Shown here one piece after another: positions 33,034 through 43,528 of a DNA stretch of 64,000 nt. Every line of letters begins with the position of its first letter. Position 1 is the stretch's first letter. The notes under the pieces were generated by a model that was not told the origin of the DNA, made no database searches, and saw only the letters and a program-made list of their open reading frames with translations. The stretch is from Nocardioides sp. CER19 (GTDB lineage Bacteria; Actinomycetota; Actinomycetes; Propionibacteriales; Nocardioidaceae), in assembly GCF_029846275.1 (NCBI RefSeq), contig NZ_JARVWS010000004.1, positions 186,001-250,000 of the forward strand. Reading direction: 5' to 3'. A program made the translations under genes and the position numbers.

Positions 33034-34122
33034 TCATTGGAACGGTGTCGTGCTGGCCTCTTGCAGCAGGCGCCGCGGCGAGAAGTTCCGCCCGTTGTCG
33101 CCGCGCCAGGGCCGGCCCACCCACACGAAGGCGTCCACGAACCCGTGCAGCCGGGCGATCTCGACCCGGTTCAGCCCGAGCTTGCGGCGGTAGGCGGCGG
33201 GGTTCGTGGTCGGCGGCGCGCCCAGCGTCACGCAGAGCCGCTGCGCCTTCCGCTTGCAGCTGACCGGCGTGAGGAAGCTCTGGTGGGAGTGGCGCCGGCG
33301 GTACTGCTGGTAGGTGAACGGGTGGCCGTTGTCGGCGGTGTCGAGCACCGCGTGCTTGGCGGGATAGCCGGCCCGACCGAGCCGGGCAACGATCCGTGCG
33401 GCGTAGCGGAGGTCGGCGTGGACGCTGGTGTGGTGCGTGCCGCCGAGCGCGAAGCCGCGGGTGTAGCGGACGCCCGCGCTCACGAGCAGCCGCGTCGCCG
33501 CGGGGGCGCGCAGCCAGTCCGGCGAGCCGGCCTCGAGGTAGACGGTGGTCCGAGGCAGCGACGACAGTCGCTGGGCGGCGTACCTCACGAGGGAGAGTCG
33601 CACGGCGGGGTCGGCCGTGCGCGGCCGCGACCTGCCGGGCGAGTCGAGGGCGAGGTCGGGCTCCAGGATGATCATCGTGCGGGAGCGGCCGATGACGCGC
33701 GCCGCGGTGTCGATCCAGTCGCGGTAGGCCGCCTGCTCCTGCGGCGTCAGCGGGACGTTGCGCCGCTTCTCGCCGTGCGGCCACTGACGGAACAGCGCGA
33801 ACTGGACGAGGGCGTCGGGGTTCCCGTGCTGGGTGTTGCGGATGTACTCACCCAGGTTGTTGACCAGCTTCGGGATGTCGGGGCTGGTGAACCAGGCGGC
33901 GTGCGGCTGCAGCGCGACCTTCGCGAACAGTCTCTTCTTCCGGCCCTTCGCCTGCCGGTACGTCGGATAGGTCCTGTCCCACTGGCCCGTGTAGAGCCCC
34001 CAACCCCCGACCAGCGGGTTGGCGGAGGCGGCGTGGGCCGGTACGGCGGGCGCCAACGTGACGGCCAGGAGGCCGGCCACCGCTGCGACGATCAGCCGGC
34101 GGGTGGCGGAGCGCACAGTCAT
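33034..34122 (-). CDS. Secreted glycoside hydrolase family 6-like protein, divergent
   Basis: A 362-residue exported protein. The signal peptide has core LIVAAVAGLLAVTLAPAVPAHA. The rest aligns with GH6 cellulases: NTQHGNPDALVQFALFRQWPHGE, the acid motif ILEPDLAL (EPD, normally EPDSLA), DTADNGHP (normally DTSRNG) and FVWVGRPWRGDNGRN (normally WVKPPGESDG). The EPD Asp, the DT-x-x-NG Asp and the late Asp are kept, but the loops around them have changed, so its substrate may not be cellulose. No carbohydrate-binding module is present. The start has no clear ribosome binding site. It is convergent with nothing, and is followed by an 85-bp gap to the propeller gene, in which I see nothing else. 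Confidence 0.8.
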   Translation of the reverse strand: MTVRSATRRLIVAAVAGLLAVTLAPAVPAHAASANPLVGGWGLYTGQWDRTYPTYRQAKGRKKRLFAKVALQPHAAWFTSPDIPKLVNNLGEYIRNTQHGNPDALVQFALFRQWPHGEKRRNVPLTPQEQAAYRDWIDTAARVIGRSRTMIILEPDLALDSPGRSRPRTADPAVRLSLVRYAAQRLSSLPRTTVYLEAGSPDWLRAPAATRLLVSAGVRYTRGFALGGTHHTSVHADLRYAARIVARLGRAGYPAKHAVLDTADNGHPFTYQQYRRRHSHQSFLTPVSCKRKAQRLCVTLGAPPTTNPAAYRRKLGLNRVEIARLHGFVDAFVWVGRPWRGDNGRNFSPRRLLQEASTTPFQ

Positions 34123-34170
34123 GGGTGGCCGGTATCCCTCGTCTCCCGACCCACTCCCCCGTGGAACGCG

Positions 34171-34207
34171 CCGACGCCCCGGCCGCAGGAGCGGGCCGGG
34201 GCGTCGG
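34171..34207 (-). terminator. Hairpin terminator of the aconitase gene
   Basis: A perfect 14-bp stem (34171-34184 with 34194-34207) has a 9-nt loop. It lies 11 bp past the aconitase stop codon on the minus strand and 49 bp before the start of the GH6-like gene. No U-tract is present. Confidence 0.7.
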
Positions 34208-34218
34208 GAGCGGCTGGG

Positions 34219-37050
<2,832 letters not shown>

Positions 37051-37114
37051 CTCCTCTGTCGTGGTCTGCACGAGCAACGTCGAACCCATCTTGCCGCGCC
37101 TGCGCGCGGGCTCG

Positions 37115-37164
37115 ACAGTAAGGCTTGCCTTCGTTCGACCGTTCCTAATCTCTCGATATCAAGA
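37115..37164. promoter_or_regulatory. Aconitase upstream region: -10 and two dyad elements
   Basis: On the minus strand TACTGT (37120-37115) is a candidate -10. Directly upstream is the dyad AAGGCTTGCCTT (37120-37131), which resembles the core of a DtxR/IdeR iron box in 8 of 10 central bases. Further upstream is TCTCGATATCAAGA (37151-37164), a near-perfect 14-bp palindrome of MarR-operator appearance, followed by TATCAAGATA. In Streptomyces the MarR protein TamR is known to control an aconitase gene, so a MarR-type site here is plausible (inference). Confidence 0.45.
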
Positions 37165-37190
37165 TACACGATGTCGAGGGGTGTCGCGAA

Positions 37191-37379
37191 GTGCCGCAGG
37201 TCGGGATGCGGGTCGTGTTCGTCGCGCTCTGGCGGGCGCGCGCGGTCGCGTGGCCCTACCTCGCCGTCGCCGTCGAGCTGGTGACCAGCGCGGTCATCGG
37301 CAGTGGCCGGGTGGAAACGTCGTCGCCGTGCTCGTCGTCAGTGTCGGGATCGCGCAGGTTCCTCGCCACCGACCGCTGA
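37191..37379 (+). pseudogene. Doubtful small membrane ORF, possibly frameshifted
   Basis: The gap between aconitase and the luciferase-like gene (37051-37383) holds this 62-codon frame starting with GTG. Its first ~40 codons have strong third-position G/C bias and encode a hydrophobic stretch (AWPYLAVAVELVTSAVI). After about 37307 the bias is lost in this frame but a hydrophobic stretch (GGNVVAVLVVSVGIAQV) appears in another frame. Together they look like a two-helix membrane protein broken by a frameshift, or chance. No ribosome binding site is seen. Confidence 0.25.
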
Positions 37380-37383
37380 CGGC

Positions 37384-38256
37384 TCAGTGCGGGGCGGCCA
37401 GGACCTCAGCGTGCACCTCGACCGTGGAGTGGAAGTGGTCGCCCGGCGGCGTGAACGGCCCGTAGACGACGAGCTCGTCGAACCCGAGCCCTGCCGCCCG
37501 CCCGACGGCGTCGCGGTAGGCCTCGACCGACGCCGTCGGCCGGACGCTGCCGAAGCCGAGCAGCAGGGAGCGCCGGAGGGACGCCGGATCGCGGTCCAGC
37601 GTGACGCAGGCATCCTCGAACCGCGCCGCCTGGTCCCGTACGGCGGCCCAGAACTGCTCGGGAGCCAGCGTCGTCGACCCGGGACCGCCGTAGGTGTTCC
37701 ACCCGTCGGCGTGGCGCGCGGCCAGCGCCAACGCCCGCGGGCCGTGCGCGGCGAGCAGGAGGAAGGGCCGGTCCGCCGCCGGCGGCAGCGGAGTCGTCTC
37801 CACGCCGGAGAACCCGATCGCTCGGCCCCGCCACTCGGTCGCGCCGCCCCACACCGCCTGGAGTCCCTCGACGACGTCGACCAGCCGGGCCGACAGCTGG
37901 CCGCCCGTCACCGTCTCGTCGCGGTCGGCCAGCGCGCAGCCGGGCGCGCCGGCGCCGAGTCCGAGCACGAGCCGGCCGCCGGAGACGTCCTGGACCGTCG
38001 CGGCCAGGCGGGCGAGGGCCACCGGCGAGTGCAGGTGGCCCGACGCCACCAGCGGGCCCAGCTCCATCCGGTCGGTGACGCCGGCGGCGGCCGCCAGGGT
38101 GGTGAACCCGTCGGCGAGCCAACCACCCGCGGCGGTCGGATGGGTCAGGTGGTCGTAGACGTACGCCGCGTCGTAGCCGAGCTCCTCCATCAGCCTGAAG
38201 TCGGCCGCCAGCTGCCGCCACGGCCTGGTCTGCATGACGATGACACCGAGCCTCAT
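37384..38256 (-). CDS. Luciferase-like, probably F420-dependent oxidoreductase
   Basis: A 290-residue (beta/alpha)8 protein of the luciferase-like monooxygenase superfamily. Recognisable parts are an N-terminal strand (RLGVIVMQTRPW), ELGYDAAYVYDHL (~31-43, a family signature with the D-H pair), SGGRLVLGLGAGAP and AARHADGWNTYGGP. Actinobacterial members of this length mostly use F420 rather than FMN, but the sequence alone does not settle the cofactor. The substrate is unknown. It lies 4 bp downstream of the RNA methyltransferase and is probably in the operon that begins with the K+ importer. Confidence 0.88.
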   Translation of the reverse strand: MRLGVIVMQTRPWRQLAADFRLMEELGYDAAYVYDHLTHPTAAGGWLADGFTTLAAAAGVTDRMELGPLVASGHLHSPVALARLAATVQDVSGGRLVLGLGAGAPGCALADRDETVTGGQLSARLVDVVEGLQAVWGGATEWRGRAIGFSGVETTPLPPAADRPFLLLAAHGPRALALAARHADGWNTYGGPGSTTLAPEQFWAAVRDQAARFEDACVTLDRDPASLRRSLLLGFGSVRPTASVEAYRDAVGRAAGLGFDELVVYGPFTPPGDHFHSTVEVHAEVLAAPH

Positions 38257-38260
38257 GGGT

Positions 38261-39481
38261 TCACTCCACTCTGTTGTCGGCGTCGTCGCCGGGGACGAGC
38301 AGCGCGACGCACTCGAGGTGGTGCGTCATCGGGAACAGGTCGAACGCCCGCAACCCCGCGAGCCGGTAGCCGTGCTCGGCGAAGATCGCGACGTCGCGGG
38401 CCAGGGCCGCCGGGTCGCACGCGACGTAGGCGACCGCGCGGGGCGTGCGTGTGACGACCTGCTCGACCACGCCCCGGCGAGCGCCTTCGCGGGGCGGGTC
38501 GAGGACGACGAGATCCACGGGTCCGGCGTACGAGGTGGAGAGCACGTGGCCGACCTCGCCGGCGGCGACCTCGGCCGCCGGGACGTTGTCGCGGGAGAGG
38601 TCGGACGCGCGCCGGTCACCCTCGATCGCGACCACGCGCCCCTCGGGCCCGACCCGGTCGGCGAGGAAGGCGGTGAAGAGCCCCACGCCGGAGTAGAGGT
38701 CGAGCACCGACTCGCCGGGCCCCGGGTCGAGCAGCTCGAGCACCGTGTCGACGAGGACGCCTGGTGCTCCGGGGTGGACCTGCCAGAAGCCGTCGGCGGC
38801 CACCGTGAAGGAGCGGCCGAGGGCGGTCTCGGTCACCGTGCCAGGTGCGGGCTCGCGGGCGTCGGTCCTCGCGATGAGGCAGTCCTCGACCGGGATGACG
38901 TCGTGCGAGCGGTGCAGTCGCATCGCCCGACGGCCGTCGGGGGTGCGGGCGTAGCTCTGGCGCGTGCGCCAGCGCAGCCCGTCGTCGTCGCCGGGCACCG
39001 CCTCGACGACGGTGTCGAGGAACGGCCCGAGGAGTGGGTCGGCCGGGTCGAGCCGGGCCAGCCGGGTCAGCTGCTCGCGCAGGACGGCGGCCTTGAGCGC
39101 ACGCTGGGCGGCGGGGGCGACGTGCTGGAAGTCGCAGCCGCCGCACCTGCGGGGACCGGCGTAGGGGCAGGGCGGTGTCACCCGGTCCGGCGAGGCCTCC
39201 AGGACCTCGACGGCGTCGCCTCGCCAGAAGCGGTCGCCGTCGGTCCCCTCGGTGATCTCGACCAGCACGCGCTCCCCCGGCAGTGCGTGGCGGACGAACA
39301 CGACCCGCGTCTCCGGCTCACCGGTCGGCTCATGGACTCCACCGGTGGGGACGCGGACGACGACGTGGCCGCCGTGGGCGATCGGCCCCGCGACGGTCTC
39401 GAACCGCTCCCCGACCCGTGAGCGACCGCGGGGCTTCCGCGGCCGGGCCGTGCGTGCGGGACGGCGGGGTCGGCTGTTCAC
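38261..39481 (-). CDS. TRAM-domain RNA uracil-5 methyltransferase (TrmA/RumA family)
   Basis: A 406-residue SAM-dependent methyltransferase. A basic N-terminal tail (RPRRPARTARPRKPRGRSR) is followed by a TRAM/OB domain (~25-85). A Cys cluster CPYAGPRRCGGCDFQH (~103-118) matches the [4Fe-4S] site of RumA-type enzymes. The methyltransferase domain has DLYSGVGLFTAFLADR and the catalytic Cys region YVACDPAALARD. It should methylate C5 of a uridine in rRNA or tRNA. It corresponds in position to Rv2689c of M. tuberculosis, next to the Rv2690c-type transporter. It begins 5 bp after the stop of the GNAT-like gene. Confidence 0.92.
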   Translation of the reverse strand: MNSRPRRPARTARPRKPRGRSRVGERFETVAGPIAHGGHVVVRVPTGGVHEPTGEPETRVVFVRHALPGERVLVEITEGTDGDRFWRGDAVEVLEASPDRVTPPCPYAGPRRCGGCDFQHVAPAAQRALKAAVLREQLTRLARLDPADPLLGPFLDTVVEAVPGDDDGLRWRTRQSYARTPDGRRAMRLHRSHDVIPVEDCLIARTDAREPAPGTVTETALGRSFTVAADGFWQVHPGAPGVLVDTVLELLDPGPGESVLDLYSGVGLFTAFLADRVGPEGRVVAIEGDRRASDLSRDNVPAAEVAAGEVGHVLSTSYAGPVDLVVLDPPREGARRGVVEQVVTRTPRAVAYVACDPAALARDVAIFAEHGYRLAGLRAFDLFPMTHHLECVALLVPGDDADNRVE

Positions 39482-39485
39482 GCGC

Positions 39486-40076
39486 TCAGCCTGCCAGAGG
39501 CCGGACCGCGGGCTGCGGGCCCGTGGCGGCGAACCAGCGGTAGGGCAGCTCCTGGTGGCTGGCCGCGAGCTCGGTCAGCCCGAGCGCCTCCAGAGCCGCG
39601 ACGCTGGCGGTCTCCTCGGGCAGGCAGCGGAACACGGGCCGGGCGACGGCCCAGGCGTCGGCCCAGGCGAGCAGCTCGGTCACGACGGCGAGCTCGTCCG
39701 GGCGGGCCGAGGCGTCGTCGAGCAGCCAGAACGTCGCGATCGCGGCGCCCTCCGGCGGGCCGGCCAGCCGCGTGCCGGTGCGCTCGAGGAACCGATCGAG
39801 CGGGCGGAGGTAGGCGCAGCCGAGCTCGCGGGCACGGTCGTCGGTGAGGATCGCGTAGGCGAACGCCTCACCGGCGCGGTGCTCGGCCTCGTGGTGGGCG
39901 ATGAGGGCGAGGTTGTCCTCGCGGGTCAGCCGCGCGGGCCAGCGGCCGGCGGAGTGCCGCTGGACGGCGACCGGGCTGGCGGCGTACGCCGACGTGTCGA
40001 GGTCGACCAGTGCTGCGGTGAGCGGCTCGAGGGCGACGGCGCCCCGCCAGGCCGCCGGCGGCGGCCAGCCGGTCAC
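39486..40076 (-). CDS. Putative GNAT-like acetyltransferase
   Basis: A 196-residue protein of uncertain family. The N-terminus (AALVDLDTSAYAASPVAVQRHSAG) is followed by strands and helices in GNAT order: FAYAILTDDRARELGCAYLRPL, a segment IATFWLLDD, a long helix (ELAVVTELLAWADAW) and an ending SVAALEALGLTE that resembles the last GNAT helix and strand. No clear Q/R-x-x-G-x-G/A acetyl-CoA loop is seen, so acetyl transfer is doubtful. The GTG start overlaps the stop of the K+ importer gene in a GTGA, showing coupling. It sits between the transporter and the RNA methyltransferase. Confidence 0.65.
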   Translation of the reverse strand: MTGWPPPAAWRGAVALEPLTAALVDLDTSAYAASPVAVQRHSAGRWPARLTREDNLALIAHHEAEHRAGEAFAYAILTDDRARELGCAYLRPLDRFLERTGTRLAGPPEGAAIATFWLLDDASARPDELAVVTELLAWADAWAVARPVFRCLPEETASVAALEALGLTELAASHQELPYRWFAATGPQPAVRPLAG

Positions 40077-42097
40077 CGACCGACCTGGTTGCCGCGGGTC
40101 GGGCCGTAGCGGTCGCTGTAGCTCGGGCGCACCCAGTCCTCCGGCTTGCGGCCGATGGTGGAGCTGAGCTGGTAGGGCACCGAGATCACCATCACGCCCG
40201 GCTGGAAGAGCAGCCGGCCCTTGAGCCGGAGGGCGGTCTGGTTGTGGAGCAGCTGCTCCCACCAGCGACCGACGACGTACTCGGGGATGTAGACGGCGAC
40301 GACGCCGCGCGGGTTCGACTTCCGGATCGCCGAGGCGTAGTCGACGATCGGCTTCGCGATCTGGCGGTACGGCGAGTGCAGCACCTTCAGCGGGAGGTCG
40401 AAGTTGCGCTGGTCCCACTCCGCGAGGAGCCGCTCGGTCGCCTCGTCCTCGATCGACACGGTGACGGCCTCGAGGGTGTTGGGGCGCGACGCCCGGGCGT
40501 AGGCGAGCGCCCGCAGGGTGGGCTTGTGCAGCTTGGAGACGAGCACGATCGCGTGGACGCGGGTCGGCATGACCTTGTCCTCGTCGCCCGCCTCGAGCTC
40601 CTGCTCGACGCGGTCGTAGTGCTTGCGGATGCCCTTCATGAAGATGAAGAACACGACCATCGCCAGGATCGCGATCCAGGCGCCGGCCAGGAACTTGGTC
40701 AGCAGCACCACCACGAACACCACCGCGGTCATGCCCAGGCCGAAGGTGTTGATGACCCGCGACCGCTGCATGCGACGCCGGACCGCTGGGTCGCGCTCGG
40801 TCTTCAGGTGGCGCGTCCAGTGCCGGATCATGCCCAGCTGGCTGAGGTTGAACGACACGAACACGCCGACGATGTAGAGCTGGATGAGCCGGGTCGTCTG
40901 GGCGTCGAAGGCCTGGATCAGGACGATCGCGAGGATCGCGAGGAAGAGGATGCCGTTGCTGTAGGCCAGGCGGTCGCCGCGGGCGCCGAGTGCCCGCGGT
41001 GCGAAGCCGTCGCGGGCCAGGATCGAGCCGAGCACCGGGAACCCGTTGAACGCCGTGTTGGCGGCCAGCACCAGGATGATGCCGGTCATGGCCACGACGA
41101 AGTAGAAGCCGGGCGAGAAGTCGTGGAAGACGGCGCGGGCCAACTGGGCGACCACCGTGTGCTGCTGGTAGTCGACGGGAAGCGGGTTGCCGCTGGCGTC
41201 CCGGAGGCGGCCCACGTCGCCGGGGTCGACGTACTTCAGGGCCATCGTGTGGGCGAGCAGGATGATGCTCATCAGCATGGTGATCGCGATGGTGCCGAGC
41301 AGCAGCAGCGTGGTCGCTGCGTTCCGGCTCTTCGGCCGGCGGAACGCGGGCACGCCGTTGCTGATCGCCTCGACGCCGGTCAGCGCCGCGCAGCCCGATG
41401 AGAACGCCCGCGCCAGCAGGAAGATGAGCGCGACCTGGGTGAGCGTCCCCTGGTGGTCCGCGTCGGGCACCACGGTGAGGTCCGCGCTCTCGACGGGGTG
41501 CAGGGAGCCGGCGGCGTACTGGAGGATGCCGAAGGCGCCCATGCCGAGGATCGCGACCATGAAGCCGTAGGTCGGGATCGCGAAGAACGTGCCCGACTCG
41601 CGCACGCCGCGCAGGTTCACCGCCGCCAGCAGGACCACCAGCAGCGTGGCCACCGTCGCCTCGTGGCCGTGGACGAAGCCCAGCGCCGACGCCGCGTTCT
41701 GCACGCCGGAGGAGATCGACACCGCCACCGTGAGGACGTAGTCGACGAGCAGCGCAGAGGCGACGGTCACGCCGGCGTTGGGGCCGAGGTTGACCGTGGC
41801 GACCTCGTAGTCGCCGCCGCCGGAGGGATAGGCGTGGACGTTCTGCCGGTAGGAAGCCACGACGGTGAGCATCACGAGGGCGACCGCGATGCCGATCTTC
41901 CACGACCAGACGTAGGCCGAGGCACCGGCCAGCGACAGCATGATGAAGACCTCGTCCGGAGCGTAGGCCACCGACGAGAGCGCGTCGCTGGCGAACACCG
42001 GCAGCGCGATCCGCTTCGGAAGCAGCGTCTCCCCCAGCTGGGAGCTCCTCAGCTTGCGGCCGAGGAGAATGCGCTTGGAGACGTCACCTACACCCAC
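40073..42097 (-). CDS. kimA: KimA-like APC family potassium importer
   Basis: A 674-residue protein: about 12 membrane segments, then a ~170-residue cytoplasmic domain (from VMPTRVHAIVLVSKLHKPT). TM1 has ASDALSSVAYAP with Asp 38 and Tyr 45. TM3 has Asp 118, Thr 122 and Ser 126. A later TG-V-E motif completes a set that, from memory, matches the K+-site residues D36, Y43, D117, T121, S125, T230 and E233 of B. subtilis KimA in identity and spacing. The location beside two TrkA genes supports K+ transport. In M. tuberculosis the equivalent gene is Rv2690c. GTG 42097 is chosen because TAGCCT lies 8 nt upstream; TTG 42106 is possible. No c-di-AMP riboswitch fits in the 59-bp gap. Confidence 0.88.
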   Translation of the reverse strand: MGVGDVSKRILLGRKLRSSQLGETLLPKRIALPVFASDALSSVAYAPDEVFIMLSLAGASAYVWSWKIGIAVALVMLTVVASYRQNVHAYPSGGGDYEVATVNLGPNAGVTVASALLVDYVLTVAVSISSGVQNAASALGFVHGHEATVATLLVVLLAAVNLRGVRESGTFFAIPTYGFMVAILGMGAFGILQYAAGSLHPVESADLTVVPDADHQGTLTQVALIFLLARAFSSGCAALTGVEAISNGVPAFRRPKSRNAATTLLLLGTIAITMLMSIILLAHTMALKYVDPGDVGRLRDASGNPLPVDYQQHTVVAQLARAVFHDFSPGFYFVVAMTGIILVLAANTAFNGFPVLGSILARDGFAPRALGARGDRLAYSNGILFLAILAIVLIQAFDAQTTRLIQLYIVGVFVSFNLSQLGMIRHWTRHLKTERDPAVRRRMQRSRVINTFGLGMTAVVFVVVLLTKFLAGAWIAILAMVVFFIFMKGIRKHYDRVEQELEAGDEDKVMPTRVHAIVLVSKLHKPTLRALAYARASRPNTLEAVTVSIEDEATERLLAEWDQRNFDLPLKVLHSPYRQIAKPIVDYASAIRKSNPRGVVAVYIPEYVVGRWWEQLLHNQTALRLKGRLLFQPGVMVISVPYQLSSTIGRKPEDWVRPSYSDRYGPTRGNQVGR

Positions 42098-42105
42098 GAG
42101 CGGCA

Positions 42106-42150
42106 AGGCTACGGCAGGTTGGCGTCCGCGACGTCAACTGCGGATACGGT
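42106..42150. promoter_or_regulatory. Divergent leaderless promoters (K+ importer / ceoB)
   Basis: TAGCCT on the minus strand (42111-42106) lies 8 nt before the GTG at 42097. TACGGT on the plus strand (42145-42150) lies 6 nt before the GTG at 42157. The start codons are 59 bp apart, so both units share a compact control region. Confidence 0.6.
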
Positions 42151-42156
42151 GGGCCC

Positions 42157-42819
42157 GTGCACGTAGTGATCATGGGGTGCGGCCGCGTCGGCTCGACGCT
42201 CGCCCGAAGCCTCGAGGACCGCAATCACACGGTCTCCGTCATCGACAGCGAGCCCGATGCGTTCCGCCGTCTGGGGCCCGGTTTCAACGGCGACAAGATC
42301 ACCGGGATCGGCTTCGACCAGGAAGTCCTGGAGAAGGCCGGCATCCGCCGTGCGGACGCCTTCGCCGCGGTCTCGAGCGGTGACAACTCGAACATCATCG
42401 CGGCGCGCGTCGCGCGCGAGACGTTCGGGATCCAGCAGGTCGTGGCCCGCATCTACGACCCCGGGCGTGCCGAGGTCTACCAGCGGCTCGGCATCACCAC
42501 GGTGGCCACGGTCAAGTGGACGGCCGACCAGGTGCTGCGCCGGCTGCTGCCCGCCGGCGCCGAGCCCGACTACCGCGACCCGTCGGGCACGATCCGGCTC
42601 GACCAGGTGCCGGTGACGTCGGTCTGGATCGGCCAGCGGACGGTCCACTTCCAGGAGCAGTCCCGTTGCCGGATCGCCTGGATCGACCGGCTCGGCGAGG
42701 GCGTGCTGCCCACCCGGGACAGCGTCATCCAGGAGGGCGACCTGCTACACGTCGTGATGCGCGAGGAGAACGCGCAGCACGCCTACGACGTCTTCGACAC
42801 GGGTCCGCAGGAGCACTGA
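42157..42819 (+). CDS. ceoB: TrkA family K+ transport regulatory protein (CeoB)
   Basis: A 220-residue RCK protein. The TrkA_N Rossmann domain begins with VIMGCGRVGSTLARSL (~4-19) and binds NAD(H). The TrkA_C domain covers the last ~80 residues (VTSVWIGQRTVHFQEQSRC... to EGDLLHVVM). It gates or regulates a K+ transporter in response to nucleotide. It starts as a leaderless GTG and is one base upstream of ceoC, as in M. tuberculosis ceoB-ceoC (Rv2691-Rv2692). The natural partner here is the divergent KimA-like importer, since no TrkH/KtrB gene is in the window. Confidence 0.93.
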   Translation: MHVVIMGCGRVGSTLARSLEDRNHTVSVIDSEPDAFRRLGPGFNGDKITGIGFDQEVLEKAGIRRADAFAAVSSGDNSNIIAARVARETFGIQQVVARIYDPGRAEVYQRLGITTVATVKWTADQVLRRLLPAGAEPDYRDPSGTIRLDQVPVTSVWIGQRTVHFQEQSRCRIAWIDRLGEGVLPTRDSVIQEGDLLHVVMREENAQHAYDVFDTGPQEH

Positions 42820-42820
42820 C

Positions 42821-43492
42821 ATGAGGGTTGCCATCGCCGGAGCCGGTGCCGTCGGCCGATCGATCGCGCGCGAGCTGATCACCAACGGCCACGAGATCCT
42901 GCTCATCGACAAGGACCCCGGGTCCATCAAGCCCGAGCGCGTCCCCGACGCCGAGTGGCTGCTCGCCGACGCCTGCGAGCTGTCCTCGCTCGAGGAGGCC
43001 CGGCTCGACCGCTGCGACGTCGTCATCGCCGCCACCGGCGACGACAAGGTCAACCTCGTGACGTCGCTGCTCGCCAAGACGGAGTTCGGCGTCCCCCGGA
43101 CCGTGGGCCGGGTCAACCACCCCAACAACGAGTGGCTCTTCACCGAGGCCTGGGGCGTCGACGTCAACGTGTCGACCCCGCGCATCATGTCGGCCCTCGT
43201 CGAGGAGGCGGTGACCGTCGGCGACCTGGTGCGGCTCTTCACCTTCCGGCAGGGCAACGCCAACCTGGTCGAGCTCACCCTCCCCGCCGACAGCCCGTAC
43301 GTCGGCAAGCCGGCCGGCCTGATCCCGTTTCCCGAGAACTGCGCGCTGGTCTCCATCCTGCGCGACGGGATGGTCTACACCCCCGACCCGGAGCAGCCGG
43401 TCGAGTCCGGTGACGAGCTCTTGTTCGTCGTGCCCCCCGACAACGAGGACGAGCTCGAGCGGCTGCTGTCGCCGGAGCACCACCACGGCTGA
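42821..43492 (+). CDS. ceoC: TrkA family K+ transport regulatory protein (CeoC)
   Basis: A 223-residue paralogue of CeoB with the same two domains. The N-terminal nucleotide motif is IAGAGAVGRSIARELI (~4-19), with Asp in LLIDKDPGS at the end of strand 2 for NAD binding. TrkA_C lies at ~140-215 (VELTLPADSPYVGKPAG, SGDELLFVVPP). The ATG comes one base after the ceoB stop, so the pair is translationally linked and probably forms hetero-oligomers (inference). It is convergent with the DUF3159 gene, with a GC-rich dyad between. Confidence 0.93.
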   Translation: MRVAIAGAGAVGRSIARELITNGHEILLIDKDPGSIKPERVPDAEWLLADACELSSLEEARLDRCDVVIAATGDDKVNLVTSLLAKTEFGVPRTVGRVNHPNNEWLFTEAWGVDVNVSTPRIMSALVEEAVTVGDLVRLFTFRQGNANLVELTLPADSPYVGKPAGLIPFPENCALVSILRDGMVYTPDPEQPVESGDELLFVVPPDNEDELERLLSPEHHHG

Positions 43493-43515
43493 GCCGGGCG
43501 CGCCCGAGCGCTCAG
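43489..43515. terminator. Weak GC dyad between ceoC and the DUF3159 gene
   Basis: CTGAGC (43489-43494) pairs with GCTCAG (43510-43515) around an inner self-complementary CGGGCGCGCCCG. It sits at the convergent gene junction and overlaps the ceoC stop. The fold has a poor loop, so it may be chance. Confidence 0.3.
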
Positions 43516-43528
43516 GCGTCAGGCCAGC

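Noticed and set aside
37090..37190. Start of aconitase at 37089
   Set aside because: Possible, but the 13 extra residues (ending TTTEE) do not match the actinobacterial AcnA start, while MTALASKDSFGAK does.
42098..42156. A ydaO-type c-di-AMP riboswitch controlling the KimA-like gene
   Set aside because: The gap is only 59 bp, both genes look leaderless, and no riboswitch-like structure is visible.
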